A stretch of 64,000 bases of DNA from positions 70,015,830-70,079,829 of the forward strand of contig NC_092878.1 in assembly GCF_028372415.1 (NCBI RefSeq). The letters are read 5' to 3'. Below, in pieces: positions 33,041 to 45,539 of this stretch. How positions within the stretch are numbered: the first letter of the stretch is position 1; the number at the start of each line of letters is the position of its first letter. The DNA comes from Notamacropus eugenii (lineage: Eukaryota > Chordata > Mammalia > Diprotodontia > Macropodidae). The notes beneath the pieces were generated by a model that was not told where the DNA came from, did not search any database, and saw only the letters and a program-made list of their open reading frames with translations. The translations under genes and the position numbers were made by a program.

Positions 33041-34060
33041 TCAATTAAGCTCTGGTCTTTTCAACAAGAACACTTGGACGTCTTCTGTTTCGTTGGAATT
33101 CCATTTTTTTCTCTCAGCAGTTATGCTCACTTTTGCTGGATAGGTTATTCTTGCCTTTAATACTAGCTCCTTTGATCTCTGGAATATCATATTCCAAGTC
33201 CTCTGATCCTTTAGTGTAGAATTTGCTAAATGCTGCATTATCCTGATTGTGTTTCCACAATACTTGAATTGTTTCTATCTGCCTGCTTGTAATATCTTCT
33301 CCTTCACCTGAGAATGCTGGAATTTGCCTACAATATTCCTAGTTTTCCTTTTGGGGTTTCTTTCAGGAGGTGATTGGTGGATTCCTTCCATTTCTATTTT
33401 ACCCTCTGGTTCTAGAATATCTGGGCAGTTTACTTTGATAATATCTTGCAAGATGATGTCTAGGCTCTTTTTTTGATCATGGTTTTCAGGCAGGCCGATG
33501 ATTTTTAAGTAGTCTCTCCTACATTTTTTTTTTCCCTATCAGTTGTTTTTCCAATAAGATATTTCACATTGTCTGGTTTTTTTCTTCATTCTTCTGGTTT
33601 TGTTTTGTAATTTCTTGACTTCTCACAGTCATTAGTTTCCATTTTCTCCATTCTAATTTTCAAGAAACTGTTTTCTTCAATGAGCCTTTGGACCTCCTTT
33701 TTCATTTCACCAATCCTGTTTTTTAAGACATTCTTCTCCTCATTGGCTTTTTGGTCCTCCTTTACCTTTTGGATTAATCTATTTTTCAAGGGGCTATTTT
33801 CTTCAGAATTTTGGAGGGAGTCTTGTTTAGCACGATGTTGACTGATTTTTCATGATTTTTTTGCATCACTCTCACTTTTCTTCCCAATTTTTCCACTACT
33901 TCTCTTACTCAATTTTCAAAATACTTTTTGAGCTCTTCCATGGCCTGAGACCATTTCACATTTTTCTAGGAGGCATTGGATGTAGGAGCTTTGACTTTGT
34001 TGTCATTCTCTGTTGCATACTTTGATCTTTGTCTGGATGTATTCTTTATTTTTCCTCCTC
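33041..34060 (-). pseudogene. HAL1/L1 ORF1 remnant, copy 3
   Basis: Broken ORF1. The piece at 33238-33041 encodes the C-terminal end with 'LANSTLKDQRTWNMIFQRSK' and 'ARITYPAKVS', a good match to the conserved L1 ORF1p C-terminal region. The piece at 33789-33586 encodes coiled coil with 21-residue modules ('EEKNVLKNRIGEMKKEVQRL'). Frameshifts and stops separate them, and the RRM-like central part (about 33250-33580) is not open. The N-terminal sequence continues to about 34060, where the plus-strand HAL1 fragment interrupts the element. Confidence 0.75.
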
Positions 34061-34069
34061 ATGAGAAAA

Positions 34070-34785
34070 TACTTTTTCTTAGCAAGTCATGTCACATAAA
34101 AGAGGGAAGAAAGAGCTTTTACCAAGGAGGGAAGAGGGGGGAGATGAAAAGAAATAAGAGAGCCTTGCTCTCATGGTATTTGGCTTAAGGAGGGAATAAC
34201 ACATTCAATTGGATATTGAAATCTATTTTGTGCTGTAGGAAGGCAAGGGGGAAGGGGATAGGAGAGGGAAGATAATAGAAGGGACAGCAAATTGGGGAAA
34301 GGGATAATCAGAAACAAAGACTATTATGGGAGGAAAAGTCAAGGGAGAGAATGGAATAAACAGAGGGCAGGATAGGACAGATGGAAACATGGTTAGTCTT
34401 TTATAACCTAACTATTATGGAAGCGCTTTGAATTGTTACACATATATGATCTATATTGAAGTGTTTGTTTTCTAGATGAGGGTGGGTGGGCAGGGAGGAT
34501 GAGAATATGGAACTCAAAGCTTTAATGATGAATGTTAAAAATGTTTTTAGCATGCAACTGGAAATTAATATATATAGGCAATGGAATTATGGAAATCTAT
34601 TTTGCCCTACAGGAAAATAGAGGGAAAGGGGGATAGAAGAAGGGGTCTAATAGAAGGGAGGACAGATTGGAGGAAGGGGTGGATGGTGTGAAAAGGGGTG
34701 GAGAGAGATGGGGAGAAAATTTTGAATTCAAATTCTTGTGGAAGTGAATATCGAGAACTGAAAAATAATTTTAAAAAAAACACCT
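34070..34785 (+). mobile_element. HAL1 3' fragment, opposite orientation, 5' truncated
   Basis: Plus-strand sequence matching the non-coding 3' region and 3' end of HAL1: 'catggttagtcttttataac', 'gagaatatggaactcaaagc', 'tttagcatgcaactggaaat', 'gaagggaggacagattggag', then 'gaattcaaattcttgtggaa' and an A-rich end near 34783. It has both 3' terminal modules (about 34507-34560 and 34720-34785). It sits inside HAL1 copy 3, whose 5' UTR resumes at 34786 with 'caagaaagtacccttctat' (compare 63298-63320). Confidence 0.7.
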
Positions 34786-35588
34786 GTTCCCCAAGAAAGT
34801 ACCCTTCTATAGTCACATTTTTTCCCTTTTTTGATCATTTTTCCAGTCAATTACTTGACTTTTGAGCTCTTTGTTAAGTGGCAGGTGTACTTCTCCAGAT
34901 TTCAGGACTTTTGTGCAGATATTTTCAGAGATACCTCTAGGGATCTATAAATTTTCACTTCCTTCAAAGTGGTGTGATCAAGGGAGTTTGCTCCTCTCCT
35001 GGCCTGCTCTGTATTTTGTGAGCAACCACAAGCACTCTTTTCTGCCCTGGAACTGAGAGTAGGATTCCCTCCCCATAGTCGCTACCAGCTCTGCCATGCC
35101 AGCACTCCTCTTTGCCCCCACACAGCCACCCAAGTCTGTGACCCAGATCAGCTCCTATATTCCCTTACTGTCTGTAGGCCAAGAGCTCCAGAAACAGTTG
35201 GTGATGCATCAGTGGTTGGTACCACCCTGGGGCTGAGGCAAGACCATGTTCCTCTCTTACCCAACCAAGTGAGAGAGCTTTCCCACTGATCTTTGAAGCT
35301 GTCTTTGGCGTTTGTGGGGTAAGAAGTCTGGAAACTCCTACAGCTGCCAGTTATTCAGTGTCCTGAGGTGTAGTTCAGTCTGGTCAGTCCCACCCTGGGC
35401 CACACTGTGCTCAGAACCCAGTGCAATAGACCCTTCCTGTCAGTCTTCCAGATTATCTTAGACTGGAAATCTGCTTCACTCTGTTGTTTTGTGACTTCTG
35501 ATGCTCTAGAATTTGCTTAGAGTCAATTTTTACAGGTATTTGGAAAGTTTTGGGGGGAGAACTCAGGTGAGCCCCTGCTTCTACTTTG

Positions 35589-35601
35589 CCATCTTGGCTC
35601 C
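35589..35601 (-). promoter_or_regulatory. YY1-like site at the 5' end of HAL1 copy 3
   Basis: Same 'GGAGCCAAGATGG' start as in copy 1, at the first bases of the element. Function inferred from the human L1 parallel. Confidence 0.45.
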
Positions 35602-35604
35602 ACC

Positions 35605-36702
35605 CACCAATTTACTTTCTCTCATGAATTTTTGTATCTCCTTTTCCATTTGGCCAATTCTACTTTTTAAGCACTTGTTTTCTTTTTGTAAACTGTTGAC
35701 TCTTTTTTTCATAATTATATTTCATCACTCATTGTTTTCCTAATTTTTCTTCTACCTCTCATATGATTTTAAAATTCTTTTTTGAGCTCTTTCATGAGTT
35801 CTTTCTGTGCTTAAAAACATTTCATATTTTCCTTTGGTACTTTGCCCATAGGTGTTTTGACATTGTTGTCCTCATGAAATTATTTCTTGATCTTCCCTAT
35901 CACTGTAATAAATTCCTGCGCTCAGATTCTTTTTTTCATGTTCTTGTTGTCATGCTTGTTTTCTTGACTTTTTTCCTTTCTTTTAAATTTGAACTCTGCT
36001 CCTGGACTAGAATGGGGCACTTTCTTAGGCTTCTTGTGCCAGGAGCTCCAGTCACTGGTTATTTACCTGGTGCTGTGGTGAGGTTGTCCTGAGTCCCATA
36101 GCAGACACTTGTGTTTGCAGCTGTGCTAAGAGGGTGGCATGTGGTGGAGGTAGTTTTTCTGCTGGAGTCTGTAAGGGTCTGCCAGCTCACCTGGTGATGA
36201 ACTGGGTTCCTAGTGCCAATGTCTGGCATATGTTGAGGCTGGTGGTGTGTTTCTGCATTTTCTCTGGGCTTCACTAAAATACATGCTGTTCTGGTTACTG
36301 AAGGCTGGCTGTGTGCCCAGAGCTATGCTGAAACAGCTGACAGTTCTCAAATCTTGAGTCTGCCCATTTTCCTGGTTATGCTGAGGCATGTGGGAGGTCC
36401 TGCTATTGGTATTTGCATGCTCCACTGCACTAGGGCTAAGGATCTCCCCATGGTTTGCTGAGGTGGGGCTTAATGCTGACTTTCTGGGAAGTTTCTTGCT
36501 CTTAACTGTGCTCCCCTTTTACCTGAGAGAGATTTTTCCTGCTAATTTCCCAAGATTCTTACAATCAAAGATTGTCTCACTCTGTCATTTTGCTGGTTCT
36601 GCTGTTCCAGGATTTATTTTAGGGCTCTATTTTATGGCTGGTTGTAGGTGAATATCAGAGAGTTGCAGGAATTTACTGCTTACTCCACCATCTTGGCTCC
36701 CA
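35605..36702 (-). mobile_element. Older ORF1-bearing L1 derivative, 5' half (outer element of the nest)
   Basis: Minus-strand sequence from a 5' end 'GGAGCCAAGATGG' (36700-36688), through a GC-richer 5' UTR (about 35990-36690) to ORF1 coiled-coil sequence that stops at 35605. The coiled-coil sequence continues at 30889 on the far side of HAL1 copy 3. The 5' UTR differs clearly from that of copies 1-4 (for example 'ctggtgctgtggtgaggttg'), so this belongs to a different subfamily. Confidence 0.65.
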
Positions 36703-36782
36703 GTAGTCCTTCTTTTTGTTTTTTTTTTACCCTTCCCTTAAAGGCTAAATCAAAAATCTAGTTAGACTTAGAATCAACAGGT

Positions 36783-37206
36783 TGAATAGGATTCTTTAAC
36801 ACAGAATAAAACAGACACTCTCCATGGAAGACAGATCCAAAACATTTATTCAGACACCAGAAAGCCAAATCCATCATAGCAACAAAAATCTATACAGAAT
36901 AACAATGCAGAGGACAACAGCATCCCCAAGCCCTCCCCATGGTAGGGCCTTCCCACAAGCAAACAAATATTCATGAGTCTAGCTATCTTCCACCTCTTAC
37001 TTCTTCAGTTCTGACTGCTCTGACCAATTTCCTCTTAACTCTACTCTAACTCTGCCTCTTCCTGTTCACCCATCCTGCTCCACCCCTTCAGCAAAATCCT
37101 CCCTCCATAGACTCATGTGACTTAGGCAGGCTTCCACAGGACCTGGGCAGGTAACATGGGAATATTGATGAGTGGGAAAGATGTTGCCATTTAAATTCCC
37201 ATTACA
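36783..37206 (-). mobile_element. Probable solo LTR (LTR-B)
   Basis: On the minus strand it starts 'TGTAATGGGAATTTAAATGG' and ends 'CCTATTCA', giving TG...CA ends and about 424 bases. A polyadenylation signal 'GAATAAATGTTTTGG' lies about 70 bases before the end, as in many LTRs. Flanking bases are 'caggt' (left) and 'cagcg' (right), sharing three of five positions. No internal viral sequence is adjacent. Confidence 0.5.
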
Positions 37207-37844
37207 CAGCGTTAGCAAAGTCATTGGGAAATGCTCTATAATCTGAATTTAGGAGTTTCAAGTCTATTCTTTAGCTTATCACCTATAAACATTATGTCAT
37301 ACTCCCTTTGAGCTTTAACCCTCCCTGAACAGTAGCCACAGCTCACCCCACTACCCCACCACCACCCTGGTCAGGGTTCCAGTTACCTTTTGTATTATTG
37401 AGAAGCATCATTCTGTCTTGCAGAAGAGTACCTCATCAAGGGTACATTCTTTCTCCCCAGCAAGTTTCACTGCAGTATTCTCTGATTGCCCACTCTTGCC
37501 TCTGTGAAATTGCTTTGGTTTGAGAGACTAGATAATAAAGTTTACTTCTCGACTAACAGCAGAAAAGGAGAATGCTATGAGGTCAAAATGCAATGTGCCT
37601 TATCAGATGTAGTCACAACACATAAAGAGTTCTTATATTTTTTGGCATTTTCTCTGCATTTTTTTGATTTTTAAAGAATTGAAGATTGAAGGTAATACTA
37701 AATTTCAGTGAAGCTAGTAAAAATAATCATTATTTTCCCTCCTCTATCTCAATGTACAGTCTCACTCAGACTTATACATGGGAGATATGGGGGAAAGTTA
37801 ACGGCAAGATATTCTTTCCTCAGCCTCAATCACAGTATTATCTA
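37207..37844. other. No recognised feature
   Basis: Nothing identified. Confidence 0.3.
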
Positions 37845-38600
37845 TGATGCTGTTTGTGGACTTGTCAACTGATCAAACCATTCTGGAGAGCAACTTGGAA
37901 CTATGGCCAAAGGACTATAAAACACTGTGCATATCCTTTGAACCAGTAATGCCATGATACCACTACTAGGTCCTTATCCCAATAAGATTAAATAGGTGGT
38001 GGGGGGGGGGGGTGGAGTCAGAAGAACCTATGTGTATAAAAATATTTCTAGCAGCTTTTTTATGGTGACAAGGTATTGGAAATTGAGGCAATTTTCATCA
38101 TTTGGGTGTTGGTTGAACAAGTTATGATGTATGATTACAATGGAATACTATTGGGCTATGAGAAATGATGAGCAGAGCTTCAGAAAAAAACTTATATGAG
38201 CTGATGTAAAGTGAAGTGAGCAGAACCAGGGAATGTTGTACATAGTAACAGCCATATTGTATGAGGATCAACAGTGAATGACAGTTATTCTAAGCAATAC
38301 ATTGATCTAAGCCAATTCCAAATGACTCACGATAAAAAATGCTATCCACACTCAGAGAAAGAAATGATGGAGTCTGAATGCAGGTGGAAACATAATATTT
38401 CTCACTTTATTTTTGCTTGTTTTTTTCTTTGTCTTCTTTAACAACATAATTAGTGTAGAAATATATTTTACAAGACTGCACAAGTATAACCTATAAGAAA
38501 CTGCTTATCCTCTCAAAAGGGGGATGAGTGGGAGGGAGGAAAGGAGATAATTGGAACTCAAAATAAAAAAATGTTAAAAATAATTCCATGTAATTGCAGG
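37845..38600 (+). mobile_element. L1 LINE, ORF2 C-terminal end and 3' UTR with 3' end
   Basis: Well-preserved order: 'gatcaaaccattctggagag', 'ataccactactaggtcctta', 'caatggaatactattgggct', 'gtgagcagaaccagggaatg', 'tgctatccacactcagagaa' and the 3' end 'ggaactcaaaataaaaaaat' near 38570. A G-run of about 13 bases at 38000-38012 interrupts the coding part. The frame is broken. Confidence 0.8.
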
Positions 38601-38829
38601 AAATATACAATAAGAAATAAATGTGATATAAAGACCAAATGCATCAATCAAGTTGCATGTTTAAAAGAATAAAGTTCTTATAAAAGATTTAGGAAAAAAG
38701 CATTTAATAAAGGCTTACAGTGCACTAGGCATTATACTATGAATATGAGATTCTAATTAGGAAGAGATATGGAGTAATTTTTGTGATCTTATAATTTCTA
38801 TTGTCTTAGTTGTATATATCGCTATATTG
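38601..38829. other. No recognised feature
   Basis: Short AT-rich gap between L1 fragments of opposite orientation. Confidence 0.3.
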
Positions 38830-39400
38830 GTTCTAATATTCCTCTGCATTAGTTCACATCCCAGATTTGTTTGAATTTTCTTGAAATTATCTCTTACTAC
38901 ATAATAATATTAAATTCATTCATATCACATTGTCTTTTTTGTACCCATTCCCTAATTGCTGTATACCTATTTTCAGTTTTTTTCTACCACAAAGAACCCA
39001 ATTGCAGATATTTTTCTTTTGCCTTTTATTTTCTTGATTTAAAACCCCTCTGCTGGGGTTTCTGAGCAAAGGAATATGAGGAATTTAGTCATTTTTCTTA
39101 TACTATTCCAAATTGTTATACCAAATGATTTTATAAAACCTTAGTTCTATTAAAGCATACATACCTTTAGGTAGCCTTTCAATATTGACTTTGAAATAAT
39201 TTTCTTCACCAATGTGGATTGTTCTAAGATGTTTTAATTTTTAATTTTCTTAGCATGGAAGATATTGTTCCTTGATCCTTTAGAGAGTTTGTATTTTCTT
39301 TCAATTATTCCCATCTTTTGACTATGTTCTAAGGAATAAATCTTGGGTTATATATTTGTATCAACTCCTTGAATATCTTGAATATCAGACTTTATTAGCC
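38830..39400 (-). mobile_element. L1 LINE, ORF2 C-terminal part, different subfamily
   Basis: 'gtacccattccctaattgct', 'ttctaccacaaagaacccaa', 'ggtttctgagcaaaggaata', 'ctattccaaattgttatacc' and 'cttgaatatcagactttatt' follow L1 order on the minus strand, but the wording differs from the 915-1931 copy, so this is an older or separate subfamily. Confidence 0.6.
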
Positions 39401-41043
39401 AAAAAAAAGATGCATTTTCCTCACTCTACACTCTCTCTTCTTGTTCTATTTTCATTAATTTATTGCTTAATTAACGTGAACAAAACGATCAAATTCTTAA
39501 TTCTTATGATAAGCACATCAGTAGAAAGCAAGGAAGGCTTCCAACATGCTAAATATATCCCTTGTAGAAAATTAGCAGAAAGACATGGGTAGAAAGACAC
39601 CTGGAAATAGATGGTTTATGAAGAAATATAAATATCAATAAGACCACAGACATGTATTTGAGGATTTTCATTATAAAGTGAGGGTTGTCAGAGGAATACA
39701 GCACTTAGGAAAGTGAGTTTTATCTACATAAAAAAAGAGACTCAACAGTAGAAAGAATCTATTTTTTAAACTTTTGGTGGTGCAATAAAATTGCTTAATA
39801 TCACCTTTACAGGTTTCTAAAAATTGGTTGAAAGTCAATCTAGTTAGAAAATTATTTGAAGCTTAGATTTAAAGTATTTAAATCTTCATTTTAATTTGTC
39901 TTCAATTTAAAGAAGTAAAAACTATTTTTCCCCATGATTAAAAGTAACTGTAGAGTAATTCCCATCCCCCTACTCATGAGCATCAAGTTCTCACATTTTT
40001 AGGGATTATGCGGAGAAATGCAAATACCCCAGTCACAAAGCCCACAAGCCCTTCAAGCTCCTAGAGAGGAAATTAATCCATATGGTAGGTTACAACTAAA
40101 GAGAGAGCAGAGCTGGTTTATGAATTTACCAATTTAAGAATGTGCTAGTGGTTCATAGTAACAAAAGCTGAATGCATATTTTAGACTATGAGAGAGATCT
40201 AGAGCAAGCCTTATTTCCAATTATAAGTATAATAGGTAAACTCACCATGAGGACTACAACCTACTTAATCTAGTCTGGTAATAACAGCCAATTAAGTTTG
40301 CATTAAGAAATGATTTCTAGTATTGAAGATGGGAGGACTTTTAATTATGAATTGTTTGAAAACATTAAAGAAAGATGTTGAATCAAAGCCTTTAAGTATT
40401 AGCTTTCTTGTTTGCTAACTAGTTCTGCTCTTTCAAATATCATCTCCTGTCCTTAAATATCAAATCAATGAGACATGGAGTCAAATTGTTGTGCTAATTT
40501 GGATCTGGGAGATTAGTGTTATGTGTTTATATTATTTCTTCCCATAGCCGGTTCATTATTTCTGATTAATTTTAATTAAGCCAACAAATGGCCTTTTATC
40601 TCTACTTTTCCAGTAGCTATTCTAAGCTGTCTAACATTTGTTTGAATTTAGTTTTAATAAATACCTCCTGCTTAACCCCTACAGCAATAGCTTGAACCAG
40701 TGTGTTTGTAATGAAGATGTAGTATAGAAATAAAGAGGGAAGTAGGACACTGGATAAAGTATCACAAGCTTGTAATGTTTAAAGATGTCTACTTGGAATT
40801 TAGAATTTCACAGGCTGCTCCAGTGAAATAAAAGATGAATAAACAACAGGTAATTTTAATAATTAAGATCAAAGGCAAAGTTCCTCAAATTAGTCACTGG
40901 ATTCCATTGTAACCAAATCCTGTAACATCAATGTGCACCTGCAGGATCATTTTCAAATGCACATATCAGATCTAATAGTCACATCTTCACTCATTCAGTC
41001 ATTCAACAAACAGTTATTAATCACTTAATGTGTGCCAATAATT
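39401..41043. other. Unassigned; AT-rich homeodomain-motif cluster at about 40540-40690
   Basis: One of the longest stretches without recognisable repeats. Around 40560-40600 several TAATTAA-type motifs ('gattaattttaattaagcc') lie next to 'caaatgg'. Conservation cannot be judged from one sequence. Confidence 0.3.
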
Positions 41044-41300
41044 GTGATAAGTAGCTAGTGGATAGAGTGCTGGCCTGGAGTCATCAAGATCTGAGTTTAA
41101 ATCTGACTTCAGACACTTACTAGCTGTGACAATCTGGGCAAATCATTTATCCTGTGCCTCAGTTCTTCAAATGCAAAATAGGGATAATATCAGTACCTAC
41201 TTCACAAGGCTGTTGTGATGATCAATTGAAAGATTTGTTTAAAAAAATGCTTAGCACAGTGCCTGACACATAAAGATGCTGCATAAATGCTTAATCCCCT
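41044..41300 (+). mobile_element. tRNA-headed CORE/MIR SINE, nearly full length
   Basis: 'gtagctagtggatagagtgc', 'gagtttaaatctgacttcag', 'cttactagctgtgacaatct', 'acaaggctgttgtgatgatc' and 'cttagcacagtgcctgacac' in order. Confidence 0.75.
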
Positions 41301-41680
41301 TTATAAACCCTGGGAGTACAAATGTAAGTAGTCACAAAGATACTTCTTGTTTTCAATAAGCATTCTCCCATTCTAGTAGGAGAAAACATCACATACTAGG
41401 ATGCTAAGAGGGGCGGAGGAGGATAGATGATAGTAGAGAAAGACTAGAAGACAGTCAGGATTGCATACTGAAGAGGAATAAATGTATGACCTCCAGAGAC
41501 TGGGAAGTCATTATTTCCTAATGCAACACATTCCACATTTAAGCAGGTCTGATTATGCCTATTATCTATCAGACAGTGTGCTAAATTTTGGGGATACAAT
41601 TAATAAACAGGACGATCTCTGCTTTCAAAGAGCTAATAATCTAATGGAGGAGACAACAGAAAAATTAGGCAGGAAAGCTG
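41301..41680 (+). mobile_element. Ancient interspersed repeat pieces, family uncertain
   Basis: Two similar scraps, 41310-41395 ('ctgggagtacaaatgtaagt') and 41545-41670 ('cagacagtgtgctaaatttt', 'caaagagctaataatctaat'), match the pattern of 17570-17690. Confidence 0.35.
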
Positions 41681-44600
41681 GGGTCAAGGGAAGGAGGTGT
41701 AAAATTTAAATTAATGATTGATTAAAAATGGAGAGTTGCATTAATTACTGGAATCAGTATTTATAACTTAGATTTAGGTAGGCCTTGGTAGCAGAATCTG
41801 TAAGAGTTTAACTTCCTTATTCCTCTGGTCTATAGCCTGGATTCAACCTGTCTCATCCCAGAAAGGGGTGGGAGTGAAGGGAGGCAATGGTGGTGGTGGA
41901 CATGAGTTGACCTAGCTATTCAATGTTTTCCTTAACACCCGACCACTCTGATGTAGAGAATTGCCTAATATGGGACTTTCCAGAGGATGTTGTTCATCTC
42001 TGTGTTTTCCCTAGTATCATGGTCTTGGAGATCCCCTCTTCTGAGTGAGGACAAATGTAACCCTTCCCTCTACTATAGACAAAATACAGTCTTAGTTCAG
42101 TTTTCATTACAGAAATATTTTAGGCACCTCATATAAACTATCTTTTTACTGTATGAAAAAAAGGCTATTAGAGGTGTCCTTGACTACTGGAAAATTAGAT
42201 CTCAATTTATTGGTAATTGCCACCTTATTAATAAACTGATTGTGCTGAGACTTTTGTGCCTCCACTTCTCTTTATCACAGAACTAATACACTGGGGAGTA
42301 TCTTATTTCTAATCACAGCTCCTTGAAGCATTCACATATGATTTTGCGATTCAAAAAAGATAGCATAAGGGTATTGCCAAAAATATCAATATGGAATCAG
42401 TATTCTCACCTTATAGTTGAATATTTTGGTGGAAATAAGGGCATCTTGGGGGCAGAGATGAAGAATTCGCATCAGCGCTTAAAATCTGGGAGTATAATGA
42501 ATAATTTATGTAAATTCTAAAAATGAATGCCATTATTAAAGAAGTCTATAATTTAATTAATACAGCACAACACTATTTTGAGTTTATGGGGTTTAAGCTC
42601 CTAAAATGTGGGCATGCATAGATAAAGGAAAACTAAACAAAATAAGATAAAAAAGTGTTTTGATAGTTTTATTTTAGCAAAGTCAGTAGATTTCGCCCCT
42701 TCCGTAATGGAACACAATTGACAAGAGTACAAATGTCTTCCAAGTCTTATTCTTTCTCAATAATTCCATCCCATTCTTTTACTACTTTTATATACAACTA
42801 ATACTAGTTACATGTAATTACTATATATAAAATCCATAAAAAATACACTTAAAACTTTCGGCAGGTAATGAACAGGATAAATTGACTACTGTAGTCCTTA
42901 GGTGGATTCCTGATCTGTCTGTTTAGCCTGTAGCTCCATAACAGCTATGCTCACACTTCTTATGTCATATCAAGTCTTGTCCAGTTCCTTGAAAGATGAC
43001 ATTGGAATGTCCATGGTCATGATTCAGATGAATAAATCTGCTGTCCCATAAAATAAATTTGAGGCATGAACTCTGAAGTAACGTACATGCTGTCAAATTC
43101 TCTAATTCTTAATGCATATAAAACGATTAAAAGTTAGGCCATTTATTTTTCTATCTCGTTTATGCTGCTGAATAGTAAGTAATATAATCCTTATCTTTTA
43201 ACATTTCTTGCAGGCAACTTTTACAGTTCATACACATTTAACAGCCTACTAAACTATTATTCACAGTACTCTTGAATGTAGTTCAAGTTTCCCATCTGCC
43301 TGCGCAGCAGCTATTCAGTTTTCTTGAACATGTCTGAGCTCGTTTGGATTTCTGCAGATAATTTCCCTGGAAATTAAAGTGAGTTCTTTTTAAGATCTGA
43401 TATAGATAACCATACAATATTTTATGGGAAATTAATTTTTCATTTAATGTTCTTGATAGAACCTGATGGCATATTTTAGGCATTGTACCAAGCCCAATAA
43501 TGCACAGCACTCAGACTCAAAGACTGGCACTCAAGAATCTCAAATTCCAGGATTGGTATAGTTTGTGGGTGATTAGTGCTAATGTGAAAAATCTAATCTG
43601 TGGCCAGATATATATGGATGCAAATAGCCAAACACTTCTCAGTTACCCATCTTATATGCATTCTGCCCAACCATGCTACATTACAAACTGTATAAGCTTA
43701 AGCTCAAACTCTGAAAAATATTGTTTGTTTTAAGTTATTAATGGTTTGATTTTTTTCTATAGATAATGATAGCAATAACATCTTTTCCTGAATCTTGTTC
43801 TAACTATTCTGTGGCAAGTCTGGATTTAACAATACTAGAAATTTGTCTATAAGTGTGATTGTAAGAGATGAGAGTCAAGAAAAATATATATTATGTGCCA
43901 GATGAATCTGAAAAAGCAGGAATTGCAATCATGCCATATAATAACCCCCAACCCTATAAATCTTGGGGTGGAGAATGTTCTTTAATGTCAAAGATCTGTT
44001 TTTGTGTGATTTTTTACTTTCAAAATTATGTGTTTGTTCTTGTATATTTATTTTGGTACTTTCATTCTTATTTCCTATCATAACTGTCACTTCTCTATAT
44101 TTATCCTTTCACTGAAACAGTTGTTGAATATCCACTCAAAGAGAGAATAGACCTACTGAGTATGCATTCAATACCTCATTTGATAGGCATATTTTGAATT
44201 GTGTTAGTATTTTATTGCCTAACTTGACTTACATGCTAAAACTGCTATGCTTTATGGACAAGACTCTGTTAGGAATATGGTTACAGCTTTGAAAAAGGAA
44301 AAGGAAATATACATTCACAGATTGGCATTTGCTAGTTGTTTTGAGTTCAGATGACCTTTTCAATGTGGGCTTAGAAGGATTTATAAAGTGCCAAATCCTG
44401 AAATGATAAGAACAGTAGTTCCATGGTCTCCCACACATCTTATATCAAGATCCCAGCCCAGAAGTTATGGCTTTTTTACTTCAGGCACCTGGGTTAACAC
44501 TTAATTATCTCCTCATTGAAGAGAATGGAAGGTTATCATGATAACGGATGGGAAAAGTCAACTAAAAGAATGAATTCAGTGAAAAGCAGGCTAGTAGGCT

Positions 44601-45264
44601 TCAGACTCCTTCCAGTGATTGTGACTGTTGGCTTGGTAACTTAGATCTTCATTTCCATGGGGGTTAATGGATTCCTTACTTAGAAAGCCAGCAGCAGGGT
44701 TTACACAAGAAGCACTGATATTTAAGAATACCTTAAAGGACCAAGCTGCATCAATTAACATAGTACATTTATATTTTCCATCCATAAGGCAAAGAGAATT
44801 TTAAAAGGGTAAAAATTTTTGCAACAAAATAAAATTATGATAAAATTTTGCATCAGTTGGAGTCCTTTGTCTTTCTGGTACTAATCAAAAATGGCAGATG
44901 AGTGTTATGCTATTAAATGTCAATGCCAGAGAGAAAGAGAAATTAGAGGTGAAGAAAAGGGGGAGGATAAAAAGAGTGGAAATATAAAAAATAAAGAAAA
45001 AATATATAAAGAGAGAAACAGGCAAACAGAGAAGGTCAGAAGTGATGGAATACCTGCTACGAACAATATTACCATAAATTGCATATATTTGTTATAAATT
45101 TAAGTACAGTACTCATACTTTATCCCTTAATTCATCTGGATTGAATCTCTGCTATCTCCTAATTACTCATGCATGAGAGTTTAACAAAACACCACACCTA
45201 AACAAATTGTTGAAGTTAATAAATTGTTTGGTGGCAGCAAGCAAGTTGATTTGTCTTTAGGGAA
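41681..45264. other. No recognised feature
   Basis: The longest stretch (about 3.6 kb) in which I recognise neither a gene nor a repeat. Open frames of 60-77 codons occur on both strands but have no motifs. Given human synteny it could be intronic or intergenic. Confidence 0.3.
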
Positions 45265-45470
45265 GCAGTATAGTATACTGAAAAAAGAAGTGGATTTGAA
45301 ATCAAGAGAATGCAGTTTCAAAACCACCACTCTGCCCCTGTGTTAATATAGCATGTCCAGCTTCTCTAGGCTTTAGCTTTCTCTGAGAAGATTGTAAGTA
45401 TAAAAAGGAGGTTCAATCTAAATGTCCTCTATAGTTCTTTCTAGCTATAAAATGTTATGATTTGAATGAA
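45265..45470 (+). mobile_element. CORE-SINE (Mon1-like tail)
   Basis: 'agcagtatagtatactgaaa', 'ggatttgaaatcaagagaat', 'ctaggctttagctttctctg' and the tail 'agttctttctagctataaaa'. Confidence 0.55.
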
Positions 45471-45539
45471 GATTCAAATACTAAAGTCTTTCTAAAGCTA
45501 GGTAGGGAGATATATGTTCTCAGAAACTAAAAAAATGGT

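Larger units (their letters stand above)
30890..35604 (-). mobile_element. HAL1-like element, copy 3, full length but interrupted twice
   Basis: Minus-strand element inserted into the older element. Its 5' end 'GGAGCCAAGATGG' is at 35601-35589, the 5' UTR runs from 34786 to about 35600, ORF1 from about 34060 to 33000, the microsatellite-rich 3' region from about 32880 to 31586, and the 3' end lies at 30890. After removing the inserted LTR (30960-31585), the plus-strand HAL1 fragment (34070-34785) and the microsatellite expansion, the body is about 2.8 kb, near the size of copy 1. The flanks 'aattcattattttc' (left) and 'aatttactttctct' (right) look like a diverged target-site duplication of about 14 bases. 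Confidence 0.75.
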
